Of a DNA stretch of 64,000 nt, positions 40,201 through 46,787 are shown piece after piece. Numbering within the stretch: position 1 is the stretch's first letter; each line of letters starts with the position of its first letter. The stretch is taken from contig JAVYIG010001602.1 of the NCBI GenBank assembly GCA_035222895.1, positions 62,001 to 126,000 of the forward strand, written 5' to 3'. The notes beneath the pieces were generated by a model. It ran no database searches. It was not told the origin of the DNA and saw only the letters and a list, made by a program, of their open reading frames with translations. Source of the DNA: Strongylocentrotus droebachiensis. Taxonomy: Eukaryota; Echinodermata; Echinoidea; Camarodonta; Strongylocentrotidae. Both the position numbers and the translations under genes were made by a program.

Positions 40201-41079
40201 TACGCATGTACATGTACACTGTAGGCTACTGTACATCTATTTCAATTTTTATGTCACATTTATGTGTGATAAATGAGATGCGTGAGAAGTGAGTATAATG
40301 TATCAAAATCAGAAACAGTCTTTGGGTATCTGTGTCATCATATATCATCTATCTATGACTGTCTGTAAAAATATTTTACCTGTCACATTAGGACCTGTGC
40401 AGTTACATTAGGACTGTTTCCTAATATATTGACATACACAGTATTAATTAATGTGAGTTTACGATAATTACGTTCACTTTGTATTTGGGTCATCACTTTA
40501 GGATCTTATGTGTATAAAATAACTCACCTGTAAATCTATAGAACTGTTTCCTAATTGATTAACATTTGGTAATGATCCTCCGCGATATGTCCCCAGTGCA
40601 GGAGATAGCTGCAGGTGGTGATGGGGGCTAACACTGTGTGGATGCTGAAAGAGAGACAGAGAGACATGATGAACATTACTTTAATAACATCATCAAACTC
40701 ATCTATATGTCTTCATACAGATCATATATCATTGAACACACATGCTCTCAATATACTAGCATTGCATTTGAGTCGTGTGTGCGTATTTGCATACACGAGC
40801 ATCATATAATACAGCACGTCCATTGAGAGACATTATATAGTTTACCAGTGGAATATATAGATGCATTACACAGGCATGTATGGGAACGCCGTATGCCCAA
40901 CACACGGAAAACACTGCAAACGAAGATGTAGGCACCAACAAATCGGTAATATCACTTACCCTAGAAACTATTGATACTTCTTTCATAATCTGCTCAAAGG
41001 CAGCTGTTTCCTCCGCCTGCTTTTGATTGTGCAGGGCAATCTTTTCACTAAATTTCCGTGGGCTAGACATTTTCGACAT
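1357..41079 (-). CDS. CRTC: CREB-regulated transcription coactivator (CRTC/TORC), 5' part, spliced, partial
   Basis: Five minus-strand exons join in frame: 41079-40960, 40644-40528, 36120-36019, 11808-11750, 1439-1357. They give about 160 residues; the family is usually 600-800, so the rest lies left of the window. Residues 7-38 ([19 protein letters not shown] and following) are the conserved CREB bZIP-binding domain. Residues 58-69 carry [11 protein letters not shown], residues 98-102 DRVYR, residues 122-133 [12 protein letters not shown], and residues 134-141 TNSDSALH, in which S136 corresponds to the SIK/AMPK-phosphorylated, 14-3-3-binding serine of vertebrate CRTCs. Family knowledge: CRTCs move to the nucleus when dephosphorylated by calcineurin and potentiate CREB at CRE promoters. 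Introns are 315, 4407, 24210 and 10310 bp. Introns 1, 2 and 4 are GT-AG; intron 3 is AT-AC. The order of blocks matches the family exactly, so identity is near certain; which vertebrate paralogue is closest cannot be told. Confidence 0.95.
1790..1846. repeat. (CT)n microsatellite
   Basis: Interrupted CTCTCT runs in CRTC intron 4. Confidence 0.9.
2440..2643. repeat. About 200-bp polypurine microsatellite/minisatellite
   Basis: (GGGA)n then (GGGAGAGAGAGA)n, purine-only on the plus strand. Source of the spurious Ser/Leu/Pro and Arg/Glu/Gly frames. In CRTC intron 4. Confidence 0.95.
2650..5200. other. CRTC intron 4, no gene seen
   Basis: AT-rich, no conserved frame. 5690-5960, just beyond the SINE, is a slightly more GC-rich stretch without a recognisable exon. 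Confidence 0.5.
5205..5436 (-). mobile_element. tRNA-derived SINE, core CCACCCAGGTGTTAAATGGG
   Basis: On the minus strand the head GGAGGTGTTGTGATATAGTG with CTTGACTCTCAATCC and GGTTCAAGGGC resembles a tRNA (boxes A and B). It is followed by AGGCAAGACATTAATTTAC and the core CTCCACCCAGGTGT. The same core is present at about 41940 (minus) and 60680 (plus). Confidence 0.65.
6340..6486 (+). mobile_element. L2-type LINE or SINE 3' tail
   Basis: Ends TAAGCGCTTTATAAGCACC followed by TTTATATTATTATTATT, like the 3' end of L2-clade LINEs and the SINEs they mobilise. Compare the tail at 49200-49243. No coding remnant was seen upstream. Confidence 0.6.
6930..7393. mobile_element. hAT-like nonautonomous element, copy 1, with captured C2H2 zinc-finger fragment
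   Basis: Terminal inverted repeats CAGGCGCGGATCTA and the complement of GCTAGATCCGCCCCTG, each followed by a G or C run. A purine tract (6990-7075) precedes a gene-like piece, RTHAGEKP then (one base out of frame) [20 protein letters not shown], i.e. a C2H2 linker plus finger. Downstream are the hairpin CCGCTTCGCGG and the 8-bp-stem hairpin GACGATGCTCCGCATCGTC. No clear 8-bp target duplication was seen (flanks AATCTAGA and GGTAGATG). Confidence 0.75.
7400..8364. other. Spacer between the two zinc-finger-carrying elements
   Basis: AT-rich; repeated ATGTTTAT/CATGTTATCA words at 7510-7625; no gene. Confidence 0.5.
8365..8975. mobile_element. hAT-like nonautonomous element, copy 2, with the same zinc-finger fragment
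   Basis: Same ends and internal order as the element at 6930-7393, with the zinc-finger fragment changed to [12 protein letters not shown]. It also carries a 172-bp internal tandem duplication (8591-8762 and 8763-8934) absent from copy 1. Flanks CTATACTC and CTAGAGCA match only partly. Confidence 0.75.
9450..10100. mobile_element. TA-flanked MITE with CCGTATTTGC ends
   Basis: Left end CCGTATTTGCTGGCGATAAG and right-end complement CCATATTTGCCGGCGTAAAG are inverted repeats that extend imperfectly for about 60 bp (GGCCGCACC, CAACTTTGACATTT against GGCTGCACC, CGACTTTTTGATATTT). A TA lies on each side. No transposase seen inside. Confidence 0.7.
10815..11006 (-). mobile_element. tRNA-derived SINE or tRNA pseudogene
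   Basis: The complement of 10927-11006 begins GGCAGTGAGGCGCAATTGGA, a box A-like segment, and ends with CACGTGGGTTCAAGTCCCAC, a 5-bp T-stem with a box B-like loop. The anticodon and acceptor stems do not pair properly, so it is not a working tRNA. A non-tRNA body follows to about 10815. Confidence 0.55.
11395..11420. repeat. (CT)n microsatellite
   Basis: About 13 CT units, CRTC intron 4, 330 bp from exon 4. Confidence 0.9.
11750..11808 (-). CDS. CRTC: CRTC exon 4 ([12 protein letters not shown] block)
   Basis: Encodes [19 protein letters not shown] plus the first two bases of the next Arg. PY..YLSPP.DTSWRR is a family hallmark. The acceptor is an AC dinucleotide 11 bases after the TTCCTTGAC U12 branch-point consensus (branch A at 11820); the donor is GTAAGTCTC. 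Alternative AG acceptors sit a few bases into the exon (before 11804 and 11801), but they would shift the frame relative to the phase-0 end of exon 3, so the AC is preferred. Confidence 0.92.
11997..12024. repeat. Perfect 11-bp-stem hairpin
   Basis: CATGGACCTAC, a 6-base loop (TACAAA), then GTAGGTCCATG. In CRTC intron 4's neighbour region, just inside intron 3. No T-run follows. Confidence 0.8.
14027..14209 (+). CDS. Unrecognised exon-like open frame inside CRTC intron 3
   Basis: A 60-codon frame runs from [20 protein letters not shown] through [20 protein letters not shown] to SSSDGKN. The amino-acid mix is protein-like (charged, non-repetitive), unlike most frames here. A possible acceptor ATATTGCAG (14032) and donor GTAAAAAT (14185) bracket it. 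No domain recognised and no neighbouring exon found. It could be an exon of an unknown plus-strand gene, a TE remnant or chance. Confidence 0.2.
   Translation: MQVPMSQMANRPQDFPLSYRLSTAERWKEFSKIADREEQPHITKCLFTSSSDGKNIYFVC
16940..17045. repeat. GT/GA-rich tract with a duplicated 22-mer
   Basis: TGTGAGGGGAAGAGGAAGGGG occurs twice in tandem, then (GT)n and GAGAGA runs. Confidence 0.85.
18235..18384. mobile_element. MITE with CCTGTTTCAT ends, copy 1
   Basis: Left end CCTGTTTCATTAAGTGTG and right-end complement CCCTGTTTCATGAAACTTTG are inverted. The interior TATAAGCTACTGAAAT and CTTGCATTTGATTGG is shared with the copy at 21518-21669. Confidence 0.7.
20027..20306. mobile_element. Foldback/MITE with GGCAGAAGGGCGTTAGC arms
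   Basis: The left arm TCGTCGCCTGGGTGGCAGAA pairs with the complement of the right arm TTCTGCCAGCCAGGCGACGA. GGGCGTAAGC and the complement of GCTAACGCCC continue it. An internal GCAGAAGGGCGTTAGC at about 20090 repeats the arm. Confidence 0.75.
21518..21669. mobile_element. MITE with CCTGTTTCAT ends, copy 2
   Basis: Ends GACCTGTTTCATACAACTTG and, on the complement, GACCAGGGCCTTGTTTCATA. The inner arms TTGTTATCAATAAC are inverted too. The interior is shared with 18235-18384. Confidence 0.75.
22550..22590. repeat. (GA)n microsatellite
   Basis: About ten GA units followed by purine-rich sequence. Confidence 0.85.
24830..24895. repeat. (GA)n microsatellite
   Basis: GAGAGA runs with two GTGA interruptions, then GTGTGTG. 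Confidence 0.9.
30196..30724. mobile_element. TTAA-flanked MITE, AGGTACTATGTCCC ends
   Basis: Starts AGGTACTATGTCCC and ends GGGACATAGTACCT, with TTAA at 30192-30195 and 30725-30728. The inverted repeats extend to about 25 bases (CATTTGCAGGCC against GGCTGCAAAA). TTAA targets are typical of piggyBac- and Kolobok-type elements. No transposase inside. Confidence 0.75.
30729..32173. mobile_element. TTAA-flanked element, AGTTGATACTC ends
   Basis: Starts AGTTGATACTCCAAG and ends CTTAGAGTATCAACT next to TTAA at 32174-32177. Its left TTAA (30725-30728) is shared with the neighbouring element. It carries an ETS-like CCGGAAGTG (about 30887) and a perfect CRE TGACGTCA (30919-30926). Partly inverted CpG-rich subterminal parts occur near 30890-30990 and 31940-32010. 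Confidence 0.65.
32440..33300 (+). repeat. Diverged tandem units with C/G homopolymers
   Basis: CATGGTGACATAACATTAAG (32500) recurs as CATGATGACACAGCATTAAG (32868). CAGGATTCTATATTTCTATG (32696) recurs as CAGGATTCTATCATTTCTAT (33065). C-runs of 10 or more lie at about 32850, 33030 and 33270. Units of roughly 250-370 bp; not recognised. Confidence 0.55.
33608..33658. repeat. Short foldback related to the AGAAGGG family
   Basis: CCAGAAGGGCTTTAACTC and GAGTTAACACCCTTCTGG pair over 18 bases with two mismatches, around a 15-base loop. The arm resembles that of the element at 20027-20306. Confidence 0.65.
34230..35580 (+). repeat. Diverged direct repeats of an unrecognised sequence
   Basis: 34380-34520 and 35405-35575 share TATTATAACCCT, GGGATGA.TTAGCCATGCT, CCTTCTC.TATCTTGTTGAGATT and AAAAGTGC.TTTTCTAGAAGA. 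A shorter third copy of the flank, AGAGAACAAG with TCAGA, is at 34234-34262 and 34588-34618. Nature unknown. Confidence 0.6.
34270..34299. repeat. (AC)15 microsatellite
   Basis: Uninterrupted AC run. Confidence 0.95.
36019..36120 (-). CDS. CRTC: CRTC exon 3 (DRVYR block), ends at an AT-AC donor
   Basis: Encodes 34 residues starting [16 protein letters not shown] and ending with [21 protein letters not shown] aligns with the DRVYRERGR segment of vertebrate CRTCs. The acceptor CTCTATCCAG is ordinary U2 type. No usable GT donor follows in a sensible place. Instead the exon abuts ATATCCTTTTC, the U12-type AT-AC donor consensus, leaving the frame at phase 0 after CAT (His). Confidence 0.9.
36867..38663 (-). 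pseudogene. Reverse transcriptase part of the LINE (598-codon frame)
   Basis: Motifs in order: NYRPIS (residues 172-177), [17 protein letters not shown] (241-257, catalytic D250), [10 protein letters not shown] (300-309), LYADDCILY (329-337, catalytic D332-D333), KYLGLVI (402-408), then a C-terminal Y/H/C-rich region ending LNLDF. All polymerase Asp residues are intact. The frame opens artificially inside the second copy of a 182-bp duplication, so this is only the downstream part of a broken ORF2. Confidence 0.9.
38537..38900. repeat. 182-bp perfect tandem duplication inside the LINE
   Basis: 38537-38718 and 38719-38900 are identical as far as I can read. The edges share a 3-base ACG microhomology. 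182 is not a multiple of three, so it breaks the LINE frame. Recent origin or an assembly artefact are both possible. Confidence 0.9.
38660..39226 (-). pseudogene. Endonuclease C-terminus and linker of the LINE, truncated by frameshift
   Basis: Contains [11 protein letters not shown], the SDH motif of APE endonucleases, and a Lys/Arg-rich linker ([15 protein letters not shown]). It repeats the [12 protein letters not shown] block that also begins the downstream RT frame. It ends prematurely because the 182-bp duplication shifts the frame. Confidence 0.85.
39351..40527. other. CRTC intron 2, distal part
   Basis: No gene. TACATGTACATGTACACTGT at 40206 is one of the dispersed ACATGTA repeats. 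Confidence 0.5.
40528..40644 (-). CDS. CRTC: CRTC exon 2 (GGSLPNVNQ block)
   Basis: Encodes 39 residues in phase 0-0. The acceptor is a CT-rich tract ending TTTCAG; the donor is GTGAGTTAT. The residues run [18 protein letters not shown] then [17 protein letters not shown] and [15 protein letters not shown] is the diagnostic CRTC motif (vertebrates have [11 protein letters not shown]). The His-rich lead is lineage-variable. It is only 315 bp downstream of exon 1. Confidence 0.95.
40960..41079 (-). CDS. CRTC: CRTC exon 1 (CREB-binding domain)
   Basis: Encodes 40 residues from [10 protein letters not shown] to IVSR and ends at phase 0 before the donor GTAAGTGAT. The block [15 protein letters not shown] is nearly invariant in CRTC proteins and forms the helix that binds the CREB leucine zipper. 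Two close ATGs are possible: one at 41079-41077 (used here) and one nine bases downstream at 41070-41068. The second has an A at -3 and gives MSSPRKF, close to the usual family start. An open frame also extends upstream to an ATG at 41133, but those residues look unrelated to the family and are probably 5' UTR. Confidence 0.95.
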
Positions 41080-41350
41080 TGGTTTTGCCTGGCTTGCACA
41101 GCCAGATTTTCGTTCCGAAATAAATGTTGTCATCCAGCGGGTTATTTACAGCGGGTCGCGCCAATCAGCCAATCACTGATGGCGTTACAACAAATACGTT
41201 CTCCGAGCATATTACCGCTACAATACGAGAGAGCGCGGAGCCCATCTCGATACGAATATGATTCAGGATTATGTTTCAAGATAATCTGTCATAAAATTCA
41301 TAAACTTTGTCGAAATATGAGTTTATCTAAAATAAAAAAGGAACATGTAT
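41080..41350 (-). promoter_or_regulatory. CRTC 5' UTR/promoter candidate
   Basis: The sequence just upstream of exon 1 is richer in CpG than the surroundings (CGCGCC, GCGCGG, CGCTACAATACGAG). It contains two CCAAT boxes close together, GCCAATCAGCCAATCAC near 41160-41176, as expected for a TATA-less NF-Y promoter. The transcription start was not determined. Confidence 0.45.
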
Positions 41351-41837
41351 GTACATGTACTGGAATATGAACAGTCAGGGTATATTTAACAATGTGCTTG
41401 CCTTCAATTAGGCTTCAACCTACATGTGTAAGAAACGAGCTTACATATTTTCAGTGATTGTAATAAAGTGTTATAATATTGGATCGGATGCGAGGAATTA
41501 CAGAATTTCCTATGCTCCAAAAATGGGATGGCAATTCGTAGCAGGATACAAAAATACAACAAGTTTCTTTTTTTTAAACACAATTTTTTTTCTTCAAACT
41601 GTTTTTTTCCTGGGGGAGGGGTCGGCGATAGAGTCAGATTGTTTATGTGGCTCACATCTCCTGTTGTGCATAGGGCAACTGAACTGTAACCAAGCATCTG
41701 GGATTGGCTATAGGCCTACCCAGTTGGTATAATCCGGGGTATAATCTATCTATGCAAGTAATATGCACCAAAAAGCTGGAATGTATAATAGTGAATAAAG
41801 TTCTGCTTGATAACTACGTTGTTATGCTTTTTTTTTA

Positions 41838-42044
41838 AATGATAATAATATGGATTATGTCCACCCTGGGAAGCCTGCCTCCTCATGCACCAATGATCAT
41901 TGCCTCCATTATTGCCACATATATTTACACCTGGGTGGAGAGTGGCAAATGTAGATTAATGCTTTGCCAAAATACGTTTGTTCATTGCGGGCCTAGGATC
42001 CAAACCATCCGCCCGTGTAATGAGAGTCAAGCCACAACACCACC
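41838..42044 (-). mobile_element. SINE of the CACCCAGGTGT family
   Basis: Minus strand: GGTGGTGTTGTGGCTTGACT head, TTTGGCAAAGCATTAATCTA, core CTCCACCCAGGTGTAAAT, and an ATATTATTATC tail at 41838-41850, as in L2-mobilised SINEs. Confidence 0.65.
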
Positions 42045-42199
42045 TTGTTTCTATTTCTATTTATTTAGTATGATACCACTTTATTTTTGTTTTGTTTTAA
42101 TGTTTGATATCAGAGTTTCATTTCAACAAGGTATTTGAATTTGCATTCTGGGCCTATCAACAATTAATGATGGTAAAATTAACGTGTTTTTATCTGTTT

Positions 42200-42440
42200 T
42201 TCCCAGGGGAGGGGGCCTGGGGGGCCTGGGGCCCCCTCCCTGGATCCACCACTGAGGCAGGCCCCTGGATGCTCATCTGACTGTAATTAAATACATAAAA
42301 CCCATGAGCTTCCGGGGGCTCTGTCCCCTGGAACCCCACCAAAGGCCCTAAGGCGGGCCACTGGATGCTCATCTGACCATAATTGAATGCCTAAAACCCC
42401 CGAGCTTCCTGGGGCTCCTGGGGCTCAACCCCTGGACCCC
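42200..42440. repeat. Two tandem units of about 96 bp, GC-rich
   Basis: CTGGATGCTCATCTGA at 42266 and 42361 begins similar units (TAATT.AAT.C.TAAAACCC, GAGCTTCC.GGGGCTC, CCCCTGGA.CCCC). Preceded by GGGGGCCTGGGG runs. Not recognised. Confidence 0.75.
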
Positions 42441-43344
42441 ACGCCAATTTACGCTCTATTCGCTTCGCTCGCTACGCTTTACATAGTCGTTAATTCTCCA
42501 CTTTGATAAATGTTCTGCGGGGCCTATAAAAGTGGAGGTGATGCAGATTTTTCTTCTGCCCTCCGAACGTTTTTGCTCATTACGCCACAGTCCCTGAGAG
42601 GCGAAAAAAAACAACAACAACAACAAACGATGAGAAATTAGAGGGAACGTTCTTTCTAAAGTAGATTTAAATATATTAACATCACTCAAATCCGAGCACA
42701 AAAATATCGCTGTAGAAATCCATTAGATTCTTAAAAATTTGGATGTGTTATTCCTTCTCAGGTCGGCTTTCGTATCTAAAAGAAGGTGGTTTTATAGGCC
42801 TACCCATTCTCATTTTTTTCATGGAAGGATCTATGTCCCCTTCCACCAGTGGCGTACGCAGGATTTTTTCAAGGGGGGGGGGTTTAACAAAAAAAAAAGG
42901 GGGGGGGGGGTTTGGGTAAAAAATACACATATAATACACACATAACAAAAACTCAAGGGGGGGTTAACCCCCCAAACACCCCCCCCCCCCCAGGGGCGTC
43001 GCTAGACCTTTTTCAGTGGGGGGGGGGGGGGGTGTAGAGGCCAATGATAACCGACAAAACTAGCCACCAATTACCGACAAAATTAAATGTCCAATATCTA
43101 CAAATTCAACCCTATAAACCTGGGGCCGAAGGCTAAATTGTTTTTCCTATGGATTATCTATAGTACTTGCATATGCGCAAAATGGTCATTTTCCTCGACG
43201 ACATAAAATACGAATTATTTCTTCAATTTAGTCAGCTTCATAGCTATATATTTTAATGCAGGCGCGGAGCTAGGATCTTATTTTAGGGAGGGGCGGTAGT
43301 GAGCAAGAGAATCACTTAAAAGCGCGCTCATTAGGGGGGTGTGG

Positions 43345-44475
43345 TTGATGGGCCTCCCGCGCGAAGCGCGGAAGCTTAGACGTTTCCTTAAATTATTAGG
43401 AAAAGAAGACGATTAATTGTACCGTTTTCGACTGGTAATCCCTGGCTGAATGAAGTTTCCCCCCCTCCCGCGCGAAGCGCGAAAGCTTTGACGTTTCATT
43501 AAATTATTATAAAAAAGAAGACGATTTGCTGTACCGTTCTCGACTGTTTATCCTTTTCTGAATACAGTCCCCCCCCCCCCCCCTCCCGCGCAAAGCGCGG
43601 AAGCTTTGACGTTTCATTAAATTATGAGAAAAAGCAAGCGATTCGGTGTACTGTTCTCGACTCTGAATCCTTATCTGAATGAAGCTTCCCCCTCCCGCGC
43701 AAAGCGCGAAAGTTTTTGCGTTTGTAAATTATTAGAGAAAGAACACGATTCGTTGTACCGTTTTTTACTCTAAATAAGCCCTATTAATTTTGTCTGAATT
43801 CAGTTTCCCCCTGTCGCGCGAAGCGCGGAAGCTCTGACGTTTCCTTAAATTATTAGAGAAAGAAGACGATTCGTTGTACCGTTTTTTACTCTAAATAAGC
43901 CCTATTAATTTTGTCTGAATTCAGTTTCCCCCTGTCGCGCGAAGCGCGGAAGCTCTGACGTTTCCTTAAATTATTAGAGAAAGAAGACGATTCGTTGTAC
44001 CGTTCTCGACTCATCTAAATGAAGTTTTCCCCTTCCGCGCAAAGCGCGGAATTTTTGGCGTTTCATCACAATAGAGAGAAAGGAAGACGATTCATCCTAC
44101 CGTTTTCGACTCTTATTCAGCCCTATTCATCTGAATTCAGTTTCCCCCTCTCGCGCGAAGCACGAAAGCTTTGACGTTTCCTTTAAATTATTAGAGAAAG
44201 AACACGATTCGTTGTACCGTTTTCGACTCTAAATAAGCCTTATTAATTTTGTCTGAATTCAGTTTCCCCCTCTCGCGCAAAGCGCGGAAGCTTTGACGTT
44301 TCCTTAAATTATTAGAGAAAGAAGACGATTCGTTGTACCGTTCTCGACTCGTCTAAATGAAGTTGCCCCTTCCGCGCAAAGCGCGGAATTTTTGGCGTTT
44401 CATCACAATATAAAGAAAGGAAGACGATTCGTCGTACCGTTGTTGACTCTTAAACCTTGTTTGAATTTAGTTTCC
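43345..44475. repeat. Tandem array, about 10 units of 106-122 bp with GCGCGAAGCGC hairpins
   Basis: Each unit holds CGCGCGAAGCGCGGAAGC (or a variant with AAA), then TTTGACGTTTC, TTAAATTATTAGAGAAAG, GACGATTCGTTGTACCGTT, CTCGACTCT and CTGAAT..AGTTTCCCC. Hairpin cores lie near 43361, 43467, 43585, 43696, 43814, 43936, 44034, 44151, 44271 and 44370. Two neighbouring units near 43814 and 43936 are virtually identical. Confidence 0.9.
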
Positions 44476-44554
44476 CCGAAAATGGTAAACCTCTGATTTC
44501 TTTAGCTGATATTATAGGAAAGTGAACCTTCGAGAAAATACAAGTAGTTGCAGT

Positions 44555-44655
44555 CATGGGTGTCGATACTTACGTAATACCTATTCATCAGGGGGGATGA
44601 ATGAATAGATCATCCCCCCTGATGAATAGGTATCAGTGACAGATCGACACCCATG
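44555..44655. repeat. Long inverted repeat inside element B
   Basis: 44577-44600 and 44610-44633 are a perfect 24-bp inverted repeat around a 9-base spacer. Outside them CATGGGTGTCGAT (44555-44567) pairs perfectly with ATCGACACCCATG (44643-44655). Together they form a cruciform-capable structure of about 100 bases. Confidence 0.9.
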
Positions 44656-44817
44656 GTTGTAGTCACTCTCGAAGCCGTCACAGCGGATAAGAAGTCACTT
44701 CTGCATTGATATAGTACACGAGGATCGAGCAAGAATACCGACACAGCTGACCCGACACAGCAACATATTTACCTGTGTCTTTCTTGCTCCCTCGACGAGA
44801 CGACTCTACCCAACAAC

Positions 44818-45105
44818 CCCCTTCTCTCTTTTACTCCCACTCCTCCTCTCTCAGACTCTTACCTCCCCCCCCTCTCCTCTCTTTCATCCCCCGTTTCTTT
44901 TGTTTCCCTTTCACTCTTTTTTCTTCTTTTTTCCTTTTCTTTCTTTTCTTTCTTTTCCTTTCTCTCCTCTCCTCCCTCTTTTTTTTCCTCTTTCTTTCTT
45001 CTCTTTCTTTTCTTTCCTTTCTTTTCTTTTTTTCTTTTCTTTCCCTTTCCCTCTCTTTTTCCCCTCTCTTTTTTCCCTCCCCCTTTTCTCTTTTTCCCGA
45101 CGGTA
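44818..45105. repeat. Pyrimidine-rich low-complexity tract
   Basis: Nearly pure C/T on the plus strand (TTTCTTTTCTTTC-type), causing long spurious open frames on both strands (Phe/Ser/Leu-rich and Lys/Arg/Glu-rich). Confidence 0.9.
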
Positions 45106-45537
45106 GCGCAATTTTACCGACAATATCCGGACAGGTGGGGGGGGGGTGTCGCACCCCCACGACGCCCCTGCCCCCCCCCCCCCCCTGCGTACGCGCCTGC
45201 CTTCCACACTAAAAAGTTTGAAAACTTTCTGAAACACCAATCTAAACCCAAACTCCAACACGATAGCAGAGGTTGCTTTTTGTTAAAGCAGTTTCTATAC
45301 CATGTGTTGAATTGCCCGTAGAAATCATTCTCGGATTACGTAATATAACATGTTCGCATATTTCAATAGTAAGTGCTGATGTACAAGGTTATCCTTTGCT
45401 TGATTTTTTGAAAGCCTTTGCGATTGTGTAGATTTCTTGTGCTGTTATAAGCCGCTTCGGTGATACAATCTGCGCATGAGCAGATAAAAGTTATTTGTAC
45501 AAAACTCTAAAACCCATCGAGGCGATTGCGGGATAAC

Positions 45538-45598
45538 AGTTATGTAATCACTATTCATTTATGCACCGGTGGTACAGTCTATGATACACAGGTGGAAG
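45538..45598 (+). repeat. Short dispersed repeat, copy 1
   Basis: TTATGTAATCACTATTCATT, TATGCACCGG and ATGATACACAGGTGGAAG match 58774-58835 closely. Element B copy 2 begins immediately after its last base. Confidence 0.6.
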
Positions 45599-46735
45599 CA
45601 GGGGCGTCGCTAGACCTTTTTCAGTGGGGGGGGGGGGGGTGTAGAGGCCAACGATTACCGACAAAACTAGCCACCAATTACCGACAAAATTAAATGTCCG
45701 ATATCTACAAATTCAACCCTATAAACCTGGGGCCGAAGGCTAAATTTTTTTTTCCTATGGACTATCTATAGTACTTGCATATGCGCAAAATGGTCATTTT
45801 CCTCGACGACATAAATATACGAATTATTTCTTCAATTTAGTCAGCTTCATAGCTATATATTTTAATGCAGGAGCGGAGCTAGGATCTTATTTTAGGGAGG
45901 GGCGGTAGTGAGCAAGAGAATCACTTAAAAGCGCGCTCATTAGGGGGGTGTGGGTGATGGGCATCCCGCGCGAAGCGCGGAAGCTTAGAGGTTTCCTTAA
46001 ATTATTAGGAAAAGAAGACTATTAATTGTACCGTTTTCGACTGGTAATCCTTGGCTGAATGAAGTCCCCCCCCCCCCCCTCCCGCGCGAAGCGCGAAAGC
46101 TTTGACGTTTCATTAAATTATTATAAAAAAAGAAGACGATTTGCTGTACCGTTCTCGACTGTTTATCCTTTTCTGAATTCAGTTCCTCACCCCTCCCGCG
46201 CAAAACGCGGAAGCTTTGACGTTTCATTAAATTGTGAGAAAAAGCAGACGACTCGGTGTACTGTTCTCGACTCTTTATCCTTGTCTGAATTAAGTTTTTC
46301 CCCCTCTTGCAGGAAGCGCGGAAGCTTTGACGTTTCATTACATTATGAGAACAAGTAGACGATTCGGTGTATTGTTCTCGACTCTAAATCCTTATCTGAA
46401 TGAAGCTTCCCCTCCCGCGCGAAGCGCGGAAGTTTTTACGTTTCATTAAATTATTAGAGAAAGAACACGATTCGTCGTACCGTTTTCGACTCTTAATAAC
46501 CCCTATTCATCTTAATTCAGTTCCCCCCTCGCGCAAAACGCGAAAGCTTTGACGTTTCCTGAAATTTTGAGACAAAGAACACGATTCGTTGTACCGTTTT
46601 CGACTCTAAATAAGCCCTATTAATTTTGTTTGAATTCAGTTCCCCCCTCTCGCGCAAAGCGCGGAAGCTTTGACGTTTCCCTAAATTATTAGAGAAAGAA
46701 GACGATCCGTCGTACCGTTCTCGACTCGTGTAGAT
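45599..46735. mobile_element. Element B, copy 2, right end missing
   Basis: Starts CAGGGGCGTCGCTAGACC and follows copy 1 closely through the GAGCTAGGATCTTATTTTAG segment into a seven-unit version of the GCGCGAAGCGC array (cores near 45965, 46081, 46196, 46308, 46415, 46531, 46650). It stops at CGACTCGTG about 46730. The inverted repeat, pyrimidine tract and right terminus are absent. Confidence 0.75.
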
Positions 46736-46787
46736 ATACAAAAAAAAAGTTCAGTCTTGTACTATTTTGATTTTGAGACGATCTGTA

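Larger units (their letters stand above)
41400..42840. other. Intergenic DNA upstream of CRTC
   Basis: Holds the SINE at 41838-42044 and the 96-bp tandem units at 42200-42440; otherwise nothing recognised. Confidence 0.5.
42991..45170. mobile_element. Nested hAT-like element B, copy 1
   Basis: Starts CAGGGGCGTCGCTAGACC and ends with the complement of CAGGGGCGTCGTGGGG, inserted in a C-run of element A. It contains, in order: a GAGCGGAGCTAGGATC-like piece (43262), a tandem array of about ten 106-122-bp units (43345-44475), an inverted repeat (44555-44655) and a pyrimidine-rich tract (44818-45105). The left 1.5 kb is repeated from 45599. Confidence 0.75.
42847..45199. mobile_element. hAT-type element A with perfect 8-bp target duplication
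   Basis: Ends CAGTGGCGTACGCAGG and, on the complement, CAGGCGCGTACGCAGG. The flanking 8 bp CCTTCCAC is identical on both sides (42839-42846, 45200-45207), the mark of hAT insertion. Most of the interior is the nested element at 42991-45170. No transposase frame found. Confidence 0.85.

Noticed and set aside
44775-45261. Frames of up to 145 codons on both strands
   Set aside because: Low-complexity pyrimidine tract inside element B.
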